Shown: piece by piece, positions 44,191 to 56,422 of the stretch
Layout: each line of letters starts with the position of its first letter
Numbering within the stretch: position 1 is the stretch's first letter
Notes under the pieces: generated by a model
The model's input: the letters and a program-made list of their open reading frames with translations, nothing else
Databases searched by the model: none
Told to the model about the DNA's origin: nothing
Assembly: GCA_022036555.1 (NCBI GenBank)
Contig: CM039123.1
Span: forward strand, 15,102,326 to 15,166,325
Length of the DNA: 64,000 bases
Source of the DNA: Microstegium vimineum
Lineage: Eukaryota; Streptophyta; Magnoliopsida; Poales; Poaceae
Reading direction: 5' to 3'
Program-made: the position numbers and the translations under genes

Positions 44191-45210
44191 CAACTAGTAC
44201 AAAATAGTTCTACGCTAGCGGTGTGCAATAGTTTGTACATGCGGTTATGGTTATGATGCGTCAGTAGAAATAAAACGATTCCGAACCGCCACTAGAAATC
44301 GATTTTTTCATGCTGTTTTCTTAAGAAATCCGCCTATAAAAATACTTGATTTCTACATAGGGTTTCTTACTTGATTTGTACATACGGTTTTTTTAAGAAA
44401 ACCGTCTGTAGAAATCCTATTTTTACAAACGGTTTTCTTAAGTAAATTGTCGGTAGAAATACTTGATTTCTACAGACGGTTTTCTCTCTCATTTCTACAG
44501 ACAGTTTCTTAAGAAATCTACATGTAGAAATACTTGGACCCTGACTTTTTTAGTTTTTCAAACGATCTCGGATGGAGAAACGACCAAAATGAAAATTATA
44601 GATCTCGAAAAGTTATGAAACTTTGTAGTTCATAACTTTTTCATTTGAAATCATCCTGTCATCGAAAACTATGTTTGAATTTATCAAATTTGAAATTTAT
44701 TTTTTTAAACAACTTCGGATGGAATTTTTTTCTAAATAAACGTTGTTGATCTTGAAAAGTTATGAAACTTTGTAGTTGACAACTTTTTCATTTGAATCTG
44801 TTTAGTGGCTCAAACAATTAATTTACGCTCGATTTCATATAATATGTGGGAAACTAAAATGGAATATAGACATAAGTGACTTATGGGTGGAGTGGTAGAA
44901 GAGGGTTTACGTGAGGCTGAGGTTCCAGGGTCGAATACCCGTGACCACGTAGCACGTAGTTTTACGCGAAAAATTGCGCGACTTCGACGGGCGGTTGGCT
45001 CACTAGTCAGCCCCTCCTAGAGTTAAATTCTTTTTTTGTATTTTAAAAACCCAATTTATAATTTTCTAGACAACCATTTTCATAAGCGGTTTTCTCAAGT
45101 GGCCGCCTGTATAGTGTGTCCATTCTACTAGCTTCTAGCGCAGGCGGTTCTAAAAAACGTTAGTAGAAATAGGTTTTCGACCGCCTCTATAATACGTCTG
45201 TATACTAGTG
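44191..45210. mobile_element. CACTA-like non-autonomous element
   Basis: The right end reads TATACTAGTG, the left end about CAACTAGTACA (one base off CACTAGTA). The first 350 and last 150 bases are full of related direct and inverted words such as CTACAGACGGTTTTCTT and its complement, the subterminal repeats that mark CACTA elements. No transposase. The 3-bp target duplication is not evident, so the left edge may be off by a base or two. Confidence 0.65.
44882..44955 (+). other. tRNA-like pol III box pair inside the CACTA-like element
   Basis: GGGTGGAGTGGTAGAAGAGG resembles an A-box region and GGGTCGAATACCC a B box, about 35 bases apart. It does not fold as a full tRNA by eye (no complete acceptor stem), so it is probably a SINE head or tRNA relic. 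tRNA gene status is not claimed. Confidence 0.35.
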
Positions 45211-45957
45211 CCCGGTAGTAGACCCAAAGCTTTTTATAAGCATGAGTGATTTACTGGTAGAGCATCTTCAAGAGTTCGTTATATTTCATTTGACAAATCT
45301 TATGTTTTGCCAACTCTCAAAATAAACAGTCTTCCTCCAATAGTTTGTTATTCTGGGCTTGGCAAAATAAAAAAGTAAGACACACAAAACTTTTTTTCCT
45401 AGGAGAAGAGGCGGCGGTGGGAGAAGAGGCAATGTCAAGTTGCCTCCGGTTGACAAATTTGTCAAGTGAGAGGGGGAGATATGACAAGTTGCTATTGATG
45501 TCAAGTTGTTTTGCTAAACTGTTGGAAACTATTTTTTCTTGTTTCACCAATAATAGATGAATGTCAAGTGGAGATAGCAAACTCTTAGATATGCTCTAGA
45601 TTAAATCTAATATCTTAGGTATGTAGGCTATATAATATTTTGTTTTATAGTAGAACTAGAAGCCGACAAGGCCGGCCAGTGGCCTAGGGTCGTCGAACCC
45701 TAGGTCTGTCAAGTGCATATATCATACCAATTGAAACATGAGACAAAATTATGAAGTAACACACGGATAGCATGGTTTATGGTAGTTGTCATAGTTCTGT
45801 TCAACCAAACATTACATGACCATTACTTACTACTTGTGTGACCATTAATTATCTGTGTGGCTACAATAGCCTTTATGGTTCTATTCACTCATACATTGCC
45901 TAACTATACGTTACAATTTATGATTAGGAATTCACACCTATTAAACACCTTAGCTAG
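45211..45957. other. Non-coding sequence
   Basis: Short ORFs at 45286-45580 on both strands have no support. The part 45260-45590 begins AGAGCATCTTCAAGAG and ends in ATATGCTCTAG, which hints at one more decayed inverted-end element, but the ends are too short to call. Confidence 0.4.
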
Positions 45958-45959
45958 TA

Positions 45960-46538
45960 CTTCCTCTATCCTAAATTATAAAACATTTTAAGAATCTTGG
46001 AGAATAAAAACATCTCAAGTTTGACCAAAATAGTTATAGAGTAAAATATAAAGATTTATGACATCAAATAGGCATACTATAAAAATATAATTGACAAAAA
46101 AATTAATGATATATTTAGTTGATATCATAAATGTTATTATATTATTGACATATTAGTTTAGTCAAACTTGAGATACTTTAAGGCTGTGTTTAGATTGTGA
46201 GAAGTGGTGAAAAGTTTTTGCAAAAAAAAATTGCGCCCAAAATACAAAACGCGAAAACTTTTTGCACCCTTGTTTAGATACAGTAAAATATTTTGCAAAA
46301 TGTAGGGGAAAGAGAGGTCGGCATGCGCAACGATGCAAAATATTTTGGTTTTTGGTGTGTTGGGTGTCAAATGCAAAATATTTTGGGGGTACTTTTTGTA
46401 AAATTTGGTACCCCTGTTTAGTTCCATTTTGCAAAAAAATAACCCAAAACACAAAAAGATTTTGTAAAATGGAGTAACTAAATAGGGTCTAACTCTTCAA
46501 GATTCTTTAGATGTCTTATAATTTTGAGATGGAGGGGT
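45960..46538. mobile_element. Stowaway MITE carrying a nested Tourist MITE
   Basis: The outer element begins CTTCCTCTATCCTAAATTAT and ends with ATAATTTTGAGATGGAGGGG, flanked by TA; it is the same family as 17800-18060. At 46182 its sequence is interrupted and resumes at 46493, matching the uninterrupted copy at 17800. Confidence 0.82.
46182..46489. mobile_element. Tourist-like MITE nested in a Stowaway
   Basis: Begins GGCTGTGTTTAG and ends CTAAATAGGGTC, imperfect inverted ends, flanked by TAA on both sides (46179-46181 and 46490-46492), the PIF/Harbinger-type target duplication. The inside has repeated GCAAAATATTTTGCAAAATG-like words. ORFs across it are low-complexity. Confidence 0.82.
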
Positions 46539-46540
46539 TA

Positions 46541-47639
46541 GCTTCGAATGTCAAACTGCACATTTTGCAGCCATGATGTCTTCAAATGACAGTCTCGATC
46601 ATCATACAGGCAAGTTCCCTCGACGCTGAACACATCAATAAGTGGTTGACCAAAGACATATAAACAACTAGGTGCCACCAGTAGAGGCAAAAACAGTGTT
46701 GCCTTCGTCTTTTGGTGATTTCTGATCAGGTATCATGGACAGACATAAGGTATGGTGTACATAGACCATGATAGGGCAATAGAGTCTTGGATCACGATTT
46801 TAAGCAATCCATTTGTCATTTGGTTGTTCTGCCCTCTTTTGGTGATTAAGTATTTTCTCAAAAGCATTAATCACTCAGTAAATATTTCATGATCCTTCGC
46901 CCACATGATCAACATTTCAATGTACAGTGAACAACACAACCAAAAATAAAAAAATGAAAAAAACAAAAATGATTAATATACTAAGCTTAGATTGCAGATT
47001 TGGATTACATCTCAACATCAGCACACTAGTAAATAGTCATAATGCAATATTTACTAGGCTAGAAGGAATCCCATAACACTTCAAGATAGTGCACAATAAA
47101 TTCAGTATGAAAAATGTGATTCATGTGCGGCAGAGTTTCTAGCTTCTCAAAAGCATTCCATACTTATCACGGCAACTAAGGGTAACTGGGATACAAAAAA
47201 TATTTTGGAAGCGCATTTCAAAGAGCACCCAAATTGGTAGGTGAAGCCAGCAAAATCAGTGATCAGTGGAGGCATAAGCCAGTGAACATAAGCACATTGA
47301 TCCAACAAAACAAGCTGCAAGAATATAAGTACTAACACGATGGTGTGTGATAAAAATAATAAGTACCAATCTCATAATAGTGTGCAATCTCAAGCATGTT
47401 GTCCTACATGTAAACAAAACTTTTATGCTAAAGATGTGTGAGTCAATGGAGCTCATGACACAAACTTGCATGCCTAAAGTTTAGTAAAGCAAAAACCAGT
47501 CAATTGTCACCTTACCACAAATCAATTGTGAATCTCAAGCATATTCACCTCCATCCTAGATCCCTTTAGTATATTCCAAAACAACCAAACGAGGTAAGCA
47601 TATATTTATCTTGGCTCGGAGCTAGGCCAGTATTCGAAG
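46541..47639. other. Non-coding sequence
   Basis: AT-rich, no supported gene. Small ORFs at 47147-47471 (minus) are Cys- and Leu-rich without recognised homology. Confidence 0.5.
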
Positions 47640-48158
47640 GTGGGCGGGATGCCTGGGAAAATGGATTTACCTGGCCTCCTCCAAAAATAGACCATTTTTG
47701 GAGGTGGATATCTTTAAGACGTCCACATCCCTAAATTTATTTCAAAGGTTGTTATTTCTTGACCGCCTCCATAGTTTGATTTTGTGAGACGGTTATTTTT
47801 TGGTGCCCCTGTAAATAAAATGATCACCTCCATTAATCAACTACTCCCTCTATTTCAAATTATAATTCATTTGACTTTTTTGACCCCAAGTTTGATCACT
47901 TGTCTTATTCAAAAAATTTGTGCAAACATAATCAAATTTAACTCATTCTTGTAGACTCTTCATTAAATAAATAAGGCATAATAAAAGAAGTGATATTTTG
48001 AAAAACAAAATTGAATAAGACAAGTGGTCAAACTTGTGGTTGAAAAAGTCAAACGAACTATAATTTGGAATGGAGGGAGTAATATTTTACGAGACAACAA
48101 AAAATTTGTCCACCTCATAAATGGGCGAAGCCTAGCAAAATCATTTGTGTGGTAGTGT
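47640..48158. mobile_element. Possible CACTA-like right end, split by a MITE
   Basis: Words such as GACCGCCTCC, GAGACGGTTATTTTTTGG and GGAGGTGG recur, as in CACTA subterminal regions, and the right end TTTGTGTGGTAGTG at about 48145-48158 gives CACTACCACAC on the minus strand. No matching left end was found. A Stowaway MITE splits it. Confidence 0.4.
47844..48079. mobile_element. Stowaway MITE
   Basis: Begins CTCCCTCTATTTCAAATTAT and ends with its complement ATAATTTGGAATGGAGGGAG, flanked by TA (47842-47843 and 48080-48081). Confidence 0.9.
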
Positions 48159-48833
48159 AGGTACCTTAGTTGCTTCAATTGTAAGGTGCTTCTGATAGAT
48201 AGAGGTGTGTAGTCCTTGGCTAGACCAAGTAAGTTTAATTCCGTATTTATTTCGGTTAACCGACGCAAATATTTTTAAAAATAATTATTCACCATCCTCT
48301 CTACCATCTCAACCTACTCAGTGTCATCTAGGTCTCAAAATCTCGTTTTGACATTTGAGTCCTTGCATTTGTACCATGATATCATCTTAGTCTCCAACTT
48401 TGTAACTTTGATATATCAGAGTACAGAAAGTTTTTAAGTTGAGGAGCGGTGTATAAATATTTCTCAAAAAACCTTGATCAACAAAAACTTATATGTAACA
48501 GCTTATGTGCAAATTATGTTGTTAGCAAATTTATTATATAAAAGTTGTGCTAGAAATATTGTATTGAGAAATTGTGATGAAACATTTGTATCTATGATAA
48601 TTAATTATGAACAAAAGTTGGGTTTGAAATGTCTTATAAAAAGTTATCATGATAGGTTGTATATAAACTAATGTAAAAAATAAATTAAAAATACTATATT
48701 AGATGGTTACAAGTTAAGTTCTCCAAAACATTATATATAAAAGGGCAAAGACTTAAATATGACTAATGTTTTGTTCACCTGCCACACACACACAACCGCC
48801 CACCTCTCTCCATCTTAGTTGTCTTTCCTAAAT
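48159..48833. other. AT-rich non-coding sequence
   Basis: A 65-codon ORF at 48474-48668 has no support. No repeat was recognised apart from a short CA run at about 48784-48793. Confidence 0.5.
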
Positions 48834-49373
48834 CTGGGAATGGATCGTGTAAACCCAAAGGCCGAAAGGGCCCTCAACTCACGGGCCTAATTTTACGGAT
48901 TGCATATGGGGCATGTAAACAAAAGATCGAGTTGGATTGGATTAGCTTATAAAAAGGCTGGGCTGTAGATACTGCCCGAGTCGTTGCACGGATCGCATGA
49001 ACAGGGTCGGCCCGAGGATCCTGGAAACGGATTCTGCCTTTGGCGTCTCCCTCGCAGAGTCGCAGTCGAGGGGTGGCCGAGCGGGGCGGGTCCTGGGAGC
49101 TGAGGGGCGGCGGCGGCGTAGGTTGAGGAGGAGGAGGAGGTGGCGACGGCGGCAGCAGCTGCAGCAGCGATTCGGTGTCCGAGATCCTTCCATCAGCGGC
49201 ATCGCTTCTCCGTCCGTCGCTATCGCTTCCTCAGGGCGGCGGTAGCAGCGATTCCTCAGGCCCCATCGCTTCTTCATCCGTCGGCAAGATCCGTCCTCTG
49301 GCGCCCTGCCTACTGTGCCTGGTGCTGATCTGAACGAAGAAAGTGGTGAGTGGTGTTGTGCATCACCAGCGTT

Positions 49374-49447
49374 CACTACGCACATTTCCTTATCATCAGC
49401 ATCACTACGCACATTTCCTTGTCATCAGCATCACTACGCACACATAC
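49374..49447. repeat. 29-bp tandem repeat, about 2.5 copies, in the hAT 1 leader
   Basis: Unit starting CACTACGCACATTTCCTT: copies at 49374-49402, 49403-49431 and a partial one from 49432. Confidence 0.9.
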
Positions 49448-49600
49448 TACAACTTGCAGTGTTTGGTCTTTTTATGTATATTTTTTCACTGTGCATCATT
49501 AACAGCTGCCTATTAAACTTCTACTTTTAGTATCCTATCTAATTGATTGTCATTCATTGGTTCAAGGGACTCTAATTGATTAGTCTGAGTGTTTGATATT

Positions 49601-51669
49601 ATGGAGAGGGTTTCATCAGCAACAGCAGCAGAAGTTGAGGATAGTCTTGATGCTATCTCCACTGATCAGTCAGGCCGGTCAGGGAAAAAGAGGGCTAAAG
49701 TTTGGGCTTATGTTGACTCGGAAATCATTGATGGAATTGAGAAGGCTATGTGCAAGTATTGCAAGCTCCAGTTGTCTTCTGTGTCAGGGAAAGGGACAAC
49801 TCACTTGAATAGGCATATTGGATATTATTGTCATCATATCCCTCAAGAGGACAGGGACAGATTCTTAGAAACTTTGAAGAACAAGTTTGATAGAGATAAT
49901 TCTGTATTTGATCTTGTTGTATTCAGAGGTCTGATTGCAAAGTACTTCCTTAGTGCTGAGGTTGCATTTCTAAAAGCAGATGATCCTGCTTGGAAAGAGA
50001 TGATAAATTATTGCCAGCCTTCATTCAATGTGGTGGGTCGACAAACTGTTCGTGCAGACTGTCTGATCTTGTATGAAGAAGATAAATTACAGCTACATCA
50101 AAAGATTACAAAGTTGAAGTCTCATGTCAGTTTAACTGCTGATTTGTGGTCGTCAAACCAAAATTTGGGGTATCTTGGAGTTACAACTCATTACATTGAT
50201 GAAGAGTTTGAGCTCCATAAGAAGATTATTCCATTCAAGCAGATCTCTTTCCCCCATAACTCATTTGCTGTGCAAGATGGCATCACGGCTTGCTTGATGG
50301 AGTGGGATTTAGTTGATCGTGTGTTCACAGTGACTCTAGATAATGCAAGCGTGAACAACAGAGCGATTAGAGACTTGTGTGCTGCTCTAGGTGCTCAGAT
50401 GTTCTTTAAGGGTGAACACATACATGTCAGATGTGCCGCTCATGTGCTCAATATAATGGTCCAAGCTGGATTGCAAGTCATACCAAATGCAGTTGGAAGG
50501 GTAAGAGACATTATCAAGGTTGTCACATCTACACCTTCTCGTATGCAAACATTCAACTCAATCGTTCAGGCATTAGGTCTCAAAGGCAAGTCGGGGCTGG
50601 TTCTAGATGTTCCCCACCGCTGGAATGCTACGTATGACATGTTGAATGAAGCTCTGAAATATAAAGCAGCTCTCAACAGATTCGCAGCAGAGCAGTATTA
50701 GGATGTTCCTAGTGAACTAGACTGGCAGAAAGCTGAATCGCTTCATGAATTCCTAGAACAGTTTAGTGAGGCTACAAAAGCATTTTCTGTGGATAGGCAT
50801 CCAACGGCCCACCTCTTTCTGAAGATGTTGATGGCAGTTCGAGATGTATTGCTTGATGAGACGTGGAATACCAATGAACTGCTCAATGAGTTGGCTGAAG
50901 CTATGTATACCAAGTTTCAGAAATACTGGGCTGCGCCTAGTATGGTACTTCTCATAGCTGCTGTCCTGGACCCATCAATGAAAGCTGATTTTGTCAGGTT
51001 CTTTTACTTGACTGTTGAGAATGTAGAAGCGGAAGCGAAGATGAGCGAGCTTAGACAATACTTGAAGAAATATTATCTAGAGTACGAGAGGGTTGTGAGG
51101 AACAACACAGGTCCTGTCTTCGTTACATATGAAGAGGAAGTTTTAAGTCAGGGCGAATCAAGTTATTCTGGACTTCGTGGCAAACGGCGTGTAGAGCTTG
51201 CATTTGCTCAATTTTCATCACAAAACTCGAGTACTCGCTCAGAAAGATCAGAACTGGATATTTATTTGGATGATCCTAGAGTAGTTGTGAAACCGACAGA
51301 GAACTTTAATGTTCTAGCATGGTGGAAGAAAAACTCAGATGCCTATCCTATCTTGTCTTTGATGGCCAGAGACTTCTTGTCTATTCCTGTTAGCACAGTG
51401 TCCTCAGAATCTGCTTTTAGTGCTACTGGAAGGATACTTGGTAAAAATAGGACATCTCTCTCTCCAGAAACTCTTGAAGCGTTAGTCTGTGCGAAAGATT
51501 GGTTGATTGGCTTTAATGATGCAGAAGAAGGTAATTGTCATATTTCAAATAAATATTGCAAAGCCAATTTTATTTACAATAGTGGTTTAATATGTTTGTC
51601 TTGTTCCATGCAGGTCAACCAATGACCGGACAACGTATGTTTGAATCAGACGAAGAAGATGATGATTGA
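49601..51669 (+). pseudogene. hAT transposase 1 (BED-type), one in-frame stop
   Basis: Exons 49601-51530 and 51614-51669 (GTAATT...TGCAG intron of 83 nt); together 662 codons with a single in-frame TAG at 50699-50701 (codon 367). Residues about 50-90 form a BED-type zinc finger (CKYC ... HLNRHIGYYCHH). The core has SLTADLWSSNQNLGYLGVTTHYI (given here only as a position, about 50128-50200), TVTLDNASVNN and HVRCAAHVLNIMVQ. The C-terminal hAT dimerisation part has WWKKNSDAYPILSLMARDFL and VSSESAFSATGRI. A leader with an intron probably lies at 49300-49600. Stop apart, it is like RICESLEEPER-type hAT proteins. Confidence 0.88.
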
Positions 51670-52322
51670 CAGGTTAGCGGCCCAATGCAAATATTTTTGC
51701 TGGTTTACTGTGATCAGTGCATGGATTCAGAACAAACTCAGTTAAAACGGATATGAATTTGTACACTGAATGGTACAGTTGCAATGGTAGCTAGATTTCA
51801 CTATGTTGCAATGGTAAAGTACATAATTTTCCATGGTCTAGAACTCCAGCTATGATTTATTCCATTGACTGAATTATTGTTGTTTCTAAGTTTCAGTTTA
51901 GCTCTGCCATCTGTATACTAAACCTGCTTAATTTGGTTATGCTTCTTGATATCCTTCCACACCTAGTTGTCTACTTGAGCAATGGTTCTTATCCTTCCAC
52001 ACTTAGTTTGGGACTTGTATTGTCATGTCTTGCTGTTAGATTTTACTAGCATTAGAAAGGTTGAGTTATCAGTCATTTTTTCAGTTAAGTTATCATGTCT
52101 TGCTGTTTTTCTACTGCTTAACTGCTTGTACTCATTTCCTATCATTTGCAACAGCTGCTGCTTCTACTACTCTCCTATATGGCAATAGCTGCTGCTACTT
52201 TAGATAGGCAATAGTCTTCTTAGTACAAAGATAGGCATGAGTACTTCTGTTCATGCTTTACAAGTTTTTTGCATTTTAGATTTTGAAATAAGATTTTCAG
52301 TGTTGCTATGTTTCAGGTGCAA

Positions 52323-52410
52323 GGATCAAATTGTTTTGGAAGAAAACTGGTAGTTCTACAAGATGCGGATCAAATTGTTTTGGAAGAAAACTGGTAGTTC
52401 TACAAGATGC
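52323..52410. repeat. Perfect 44-bp tandem duplication
   Basis: 52323-52366 and 52367-52410 are identical (unit starts GGATCAAATTGTTTTGG and ends CTACAAGATGC). It lies in the 3' part of hAT element 1 and is probably recent, because no base differs. Confidence 0.95.
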
Positions 52411-53597
52411 AGCTGGCATATTTGCATGACATTATTTCTTATTTTCTTGAATTAAATCAATTTGCACGAACATATGTAGCAGATGGATGGAGAAACTTGG
52501 ATCCAGCTACATGTTATTTTTTATTATTTTTCATCTTTTTAAATTAAATTAACATGTTAGTGCTAGTGGCCGTGCTTGTGATTTGGTTAATCAGGGCTTT
52601 GTACTCATTGCATTACTGTACATGTGCTTGCTTTGGAGAGCCCTCGGATTGCATTTAGGATCCGGCCCGAGGATTCAAAAAGGGCTGGGGTTGGATTATG
52701 ATGGTGCGACGTGTAGGATTGGATTGGACCGAGCTGAAACAAATCAGTAGGTGCTAGGATCGGGCTGGGTGTAATAATTAATCACATAGGGTTGGAGTGG
52801 GGTTGGGGCCGGATCACAACCCATTATCAGGCGGAGTCTTTCCCAGTGAGCACACTTGACGTGGACGGAGCTCTAGTGACCATGCCTGCGCGAAGCCCAC
52901 ACCCATGCCCCCACCATTACGGTTTTCGGCGACGGCGACGGCGACGGCGGGTCCAGGTCCGGTGAGTAGGCCTCCTCATCCTTCTTCCTCTGCTCCTTAG
53001 AGTTCTGGCGAGCTTCCTTTAGAAAAGAAAAGTTACAAGGTTAGCTCATTATTATTACTAGTAAACATATCTGTGCGTTGCAACGGGAGAAAACACTATA
53101 AAATAGTTGATATATTCATTTTAGCTTATCATAGGACTGCAAGCTGCAACGGTCGCTATTCACTCTAGCTATCGTAGGGCTGCAAGGTCGCGCAACTTAA
53201 TTTGTATCCAAGTTATTAGGACCGGACCGGAGATCGAACCGGTGAGGCTGTCGGTTCACTGGCTCACTGGTCGAACCGTTTAGAACCGGTTGAACCGCCG
53301 GTTCGATTACTTTGGACCGGATGAATTGAACCGGTCACAAATACTTTGAACCGGTATATATATATAATTTATACATGATAAATAACACAAATTTAATTGC
53401 ACAACTATAAGGTTCATACATATGCATATATAGAATAACATATCAGTTGCACAATCACATCAATACTACCTCACTGGTTTTTTAATACAAAATATCAAGT
53501 GCGTGATAACATACTAGCATGCTAAAAGTTCCAAACAAGTTTGTGCTAAAAAGATATAAAGTTATAGACACACAACAGAACACATGGTAAATGGCAC

Positions 53598-53793
53598 TCA
53601 ATTAAAATTCACGGGATCCCATTCATCTTCATGTCCAACATCACAAGCATGTCCACCAACATCAAGTGCAATACCATCGTAATCAAATAGATCTTCCTCC
53701 CTCCCGTGGTCTTGATTGTCCAGAATATCATCACTTTCCTCCATGGCATCAGCCTCAACAGCATCCAAGTCTAGCACCAATTCTGAATTTGTT

Positions 53794-53863
<70 letters not shown>

Positions 53864-56422
53864 TAAATAACAAAAAAATGCATGTATGTTGAACTGATTT
53901 CACAATTGACAAGAGACATTACCATCACTACATTGTATACTTAGTGCAGACAGTTCACTGCGGAAGGCGTTCAACTCTTCCGAGTTAAGGCGAGGTGGAT
54001 TGACTTCTAAGATCCAAGCTTCATTTCCCTTTCCAATTTCTTCCAAACTTATTGGGTCATAATTTCTAGTACTGAATTTGGACCTAATGTTCAAACAAGA
54101 AAATAATATATTATTTATCCAGTTCACAATATTTAGTAGTTAGCTGTGCAGCTAGCTGTGCAAGTTTCAACTTTTTAGGAAAAGACAATGAAATCTTCAA
54201 GTTGTATAAAAGTTTAGCAACTAGCTGTGAATGAATGAAAGGAACTAGAGAAGGGATACCTTTGACGTAGTCTCAGGTTACAATGAACATACACAATATC
54301 ATTCAGCCTTTGATGCTCTAATCTGTTTCTTTTTTTAGAGTGCACATGCTCAAAGTAGCTCTAGCTCCTCTCACATCCAGAAGCACTGCAAGTTTGGCTC
54401 AACACACGGCGGGCAAGCTTCTGTAAATTTGGTGCGCTGCAGCCATAAGTTTTCCACCACTCATCTATGTGAGAAAATAAAAGTTAGTGATGCTAAAATA
54501 AAATGGACAAGTAAAAAAATCTAAGAATTATGGCTTACCAGCAAGCATGCATGAGCGATCATTTATAGCAATTGAACGCCCAAAATCTCCTTCTCCATTC
54601 CTAAAAATCTTCATTTCTCTTGTCAAAGCACTTCTCAGGGCAATATCTTTACCAGCATATTTCTCTATGACATCAAGAACTCCAGTTGTAGTGAAGTTGT
54701 ACTTCTCTCTTAGTTCATTATTATATTGGTTATTAGGATTGAACCAAAAGCCAGCAGCATGAATATTCTTATCAAAGTGCTTATCCCACCGTGCATCTAT
54801 GTATTTCAAGAAAGGCTTTACGAACTCTTTCTTTCTCTGAAATCTCTTCACAATTTCATCTCTTGCGGCATGGAATGCTGCAAATAGATAGCCCATTGCA
54901 GGTCTCTCATCGCTGTCCACTATTCTCAACACTCGAACTAGTGGTTCAGATAACTGACAAACAATAGCACAGTTCTTCCAGAACTTTTGATCTAGCACAA
55001 CTTTGGTGAACTTTTTGGCCTGTGATTCCCTATAATATGCATAAGTTGTCCACTCATTGGAGATAACCATTACATGCAAATCAGCCTTGTGATTATATAT
55101 GCTTTGCAATGCAATAAAATTAGTAGCAAAACGAGTTTGGGCTGGGCGGAGAATCTCATGACCTTTAGTGAATTTCCTCATTAGATACAATGGGAAGCAA
55201 TGGTTGTAGATATATTTTGTAATGCCTGATGCATGAGCTACAGTAGCCTTCACTATATCCTCCTTACCAAAGTCAGACAATATCAAATTCAAACAATGGG
55301 CAGCACAAGGGGACCAATAAATGGATGGAAACTCATCTTCTAATCTTCTACCAGCAGCCACCATGTTTGAGTCATTATCAGTGACAAAATGAACTACATG
55401 TTCAGGCCCAACAAAATTGACTACATCTTTAAATAATCTGAACAAAAAATCTGCAGTTTTGGAGCAATCAGTGGCATCAACTGACTTGAGAAATACAGTA
55501 CCTTTAGGACAGTAGACCAAGAAATTGATGAGTGTCCTTCTCTTTCTGTCAGTCCATCCATCTGCCATAATAGTGCAGCCAGTTTCCCTCCAAGTTTTGC
55601 GGAAACCATCAACAAAATTCCTAGTTTCTTCAACACATTTTGCAAGCAATGTACCACGCAGCTGATTAAAATTTGGCCCCTTGTACCCAGAACCAAATGC
55701 ACACACAGCATCAAGCATTGGCTGGTAAAAAATGGAATTACTTGCATTAAATGGAATAGAGGCATCAAGAAATCATCTTGCCATACACAAATCTGTCTTC
55801 TCCTTGACTGCTTCTCCTTGAAGAACACTCTTAATTGTTGGTTGGCCCCCTACACCAGTTCTAGGTTTAAAATACTTGCCAATGCTAGGACTAGGATTAT
55901 CAGCATGTCTTTTTCTTGCTCTGTTTGCTGCAGGTGTAGGGGCTGCATTAGCAGCGGACACTTCAACAACATCATCTTGTTCTCCAGGTTCTGGCGCCTT
56001 CTTTTTCTTCTCATTCCAATCTTCAATATTTTTAAACATTGTATGCTCAACCTCGGGATCAACATTTTTACATGTAGCCACATTACCTGGCCATTTGGCT
56101 AAATTCTCCTTGAACCGATGGATCCCTCCTCCTGCAAACAGCATGTCACAATACATGCATTTGATTTTCTTTTTCCCTCCATCAGTGATCTGTGTACAAT
56201 ATCCCCATGCTGGATCACTTTTCCTTCTTGTCTTTACTTCTGTGGTTGCCTCTTGAGAAGATGGTATTGAATTCATGTTACTATCAACCGGAGTTGGAGT
56301 ATCCGAAGAACCCACTGTGACACAAAAAATATACAGTGAGGTGAGATTCAAATTCAGGCTTGTAGTTGCCTAATATCTTAACTAAAAAGCACTGGATTCA
56401 GTCAGTACTTACCAGTAGCCAT
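53598..56422 (-). pseudogene. hAT transposase 2 (BED / DUF659 / hAT dimer), two in-frame stops
   Basis: Exons on the minus strand: 56422-56413, 56314-54539, 54464-54260, 54083-53923, 53782-53598; phases agree and the sum is 779 codons. In-frame stops are TGA at 55775-55773 and TAG at 54363-54361; both stand where relatives would be expected to have Trp. A BED-type finger lies at CMYCDMLFAGGGIHRFKENL (about 56165-56105), a DUF659-type core at MADGWTDRKRRTLINFLVY, VTDNDSNMVAAGRRL and CAAHCLNLILSD (55580-55280), and the C-terminal dimer part starts DEWWKTYGCSAPNLQKLA in exon 3. The last exons are acidic. An AT microsatellite sits in intron 4. Confidence 0.88.
53801..53857. repeat. (AT)n microsatellite in a transposase intron
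   Basis: About 57 bases of AT dinucleotide, starting some 18 bases from the acceptor of the last exon of hAT transposase 2. ORFs made of Ile-Tyr repeats here are artefacts. Confidence 0.95.

Larger units (their letters stand above)
48834..52830 (+). mobile_element. hAT element 1, with nearly whole transposase gene
   Basis: Holds the transposase gene at 49601-51669. Candidate ends CTGGGAATGGATCGTG (48834) and CACAACCCATTATCAG (to 52830) are inverted matches at 12 of 16 positions. Subterminal words such as GGCCCGAGGAT occur on both sides (about 49010 and 52664). No 8-bp target duplication was found at these edges, so they are tentative. Confidence 0.6.

Noticed and set aside
44882..44955. tRNA gene
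   Set aside because: Box-like words only; no complete cloverleaf by eye.
48942..49412. 156-codon minus ORF before hAT transposase 1
   Set aside because: Lies in the GC-rich leader of the hAT element, no recognised domain, opposite to the transposase.
53666..53912. Ile-Tyr repeat ORFs
   Set aside because: Translation of the AT microsatellite.
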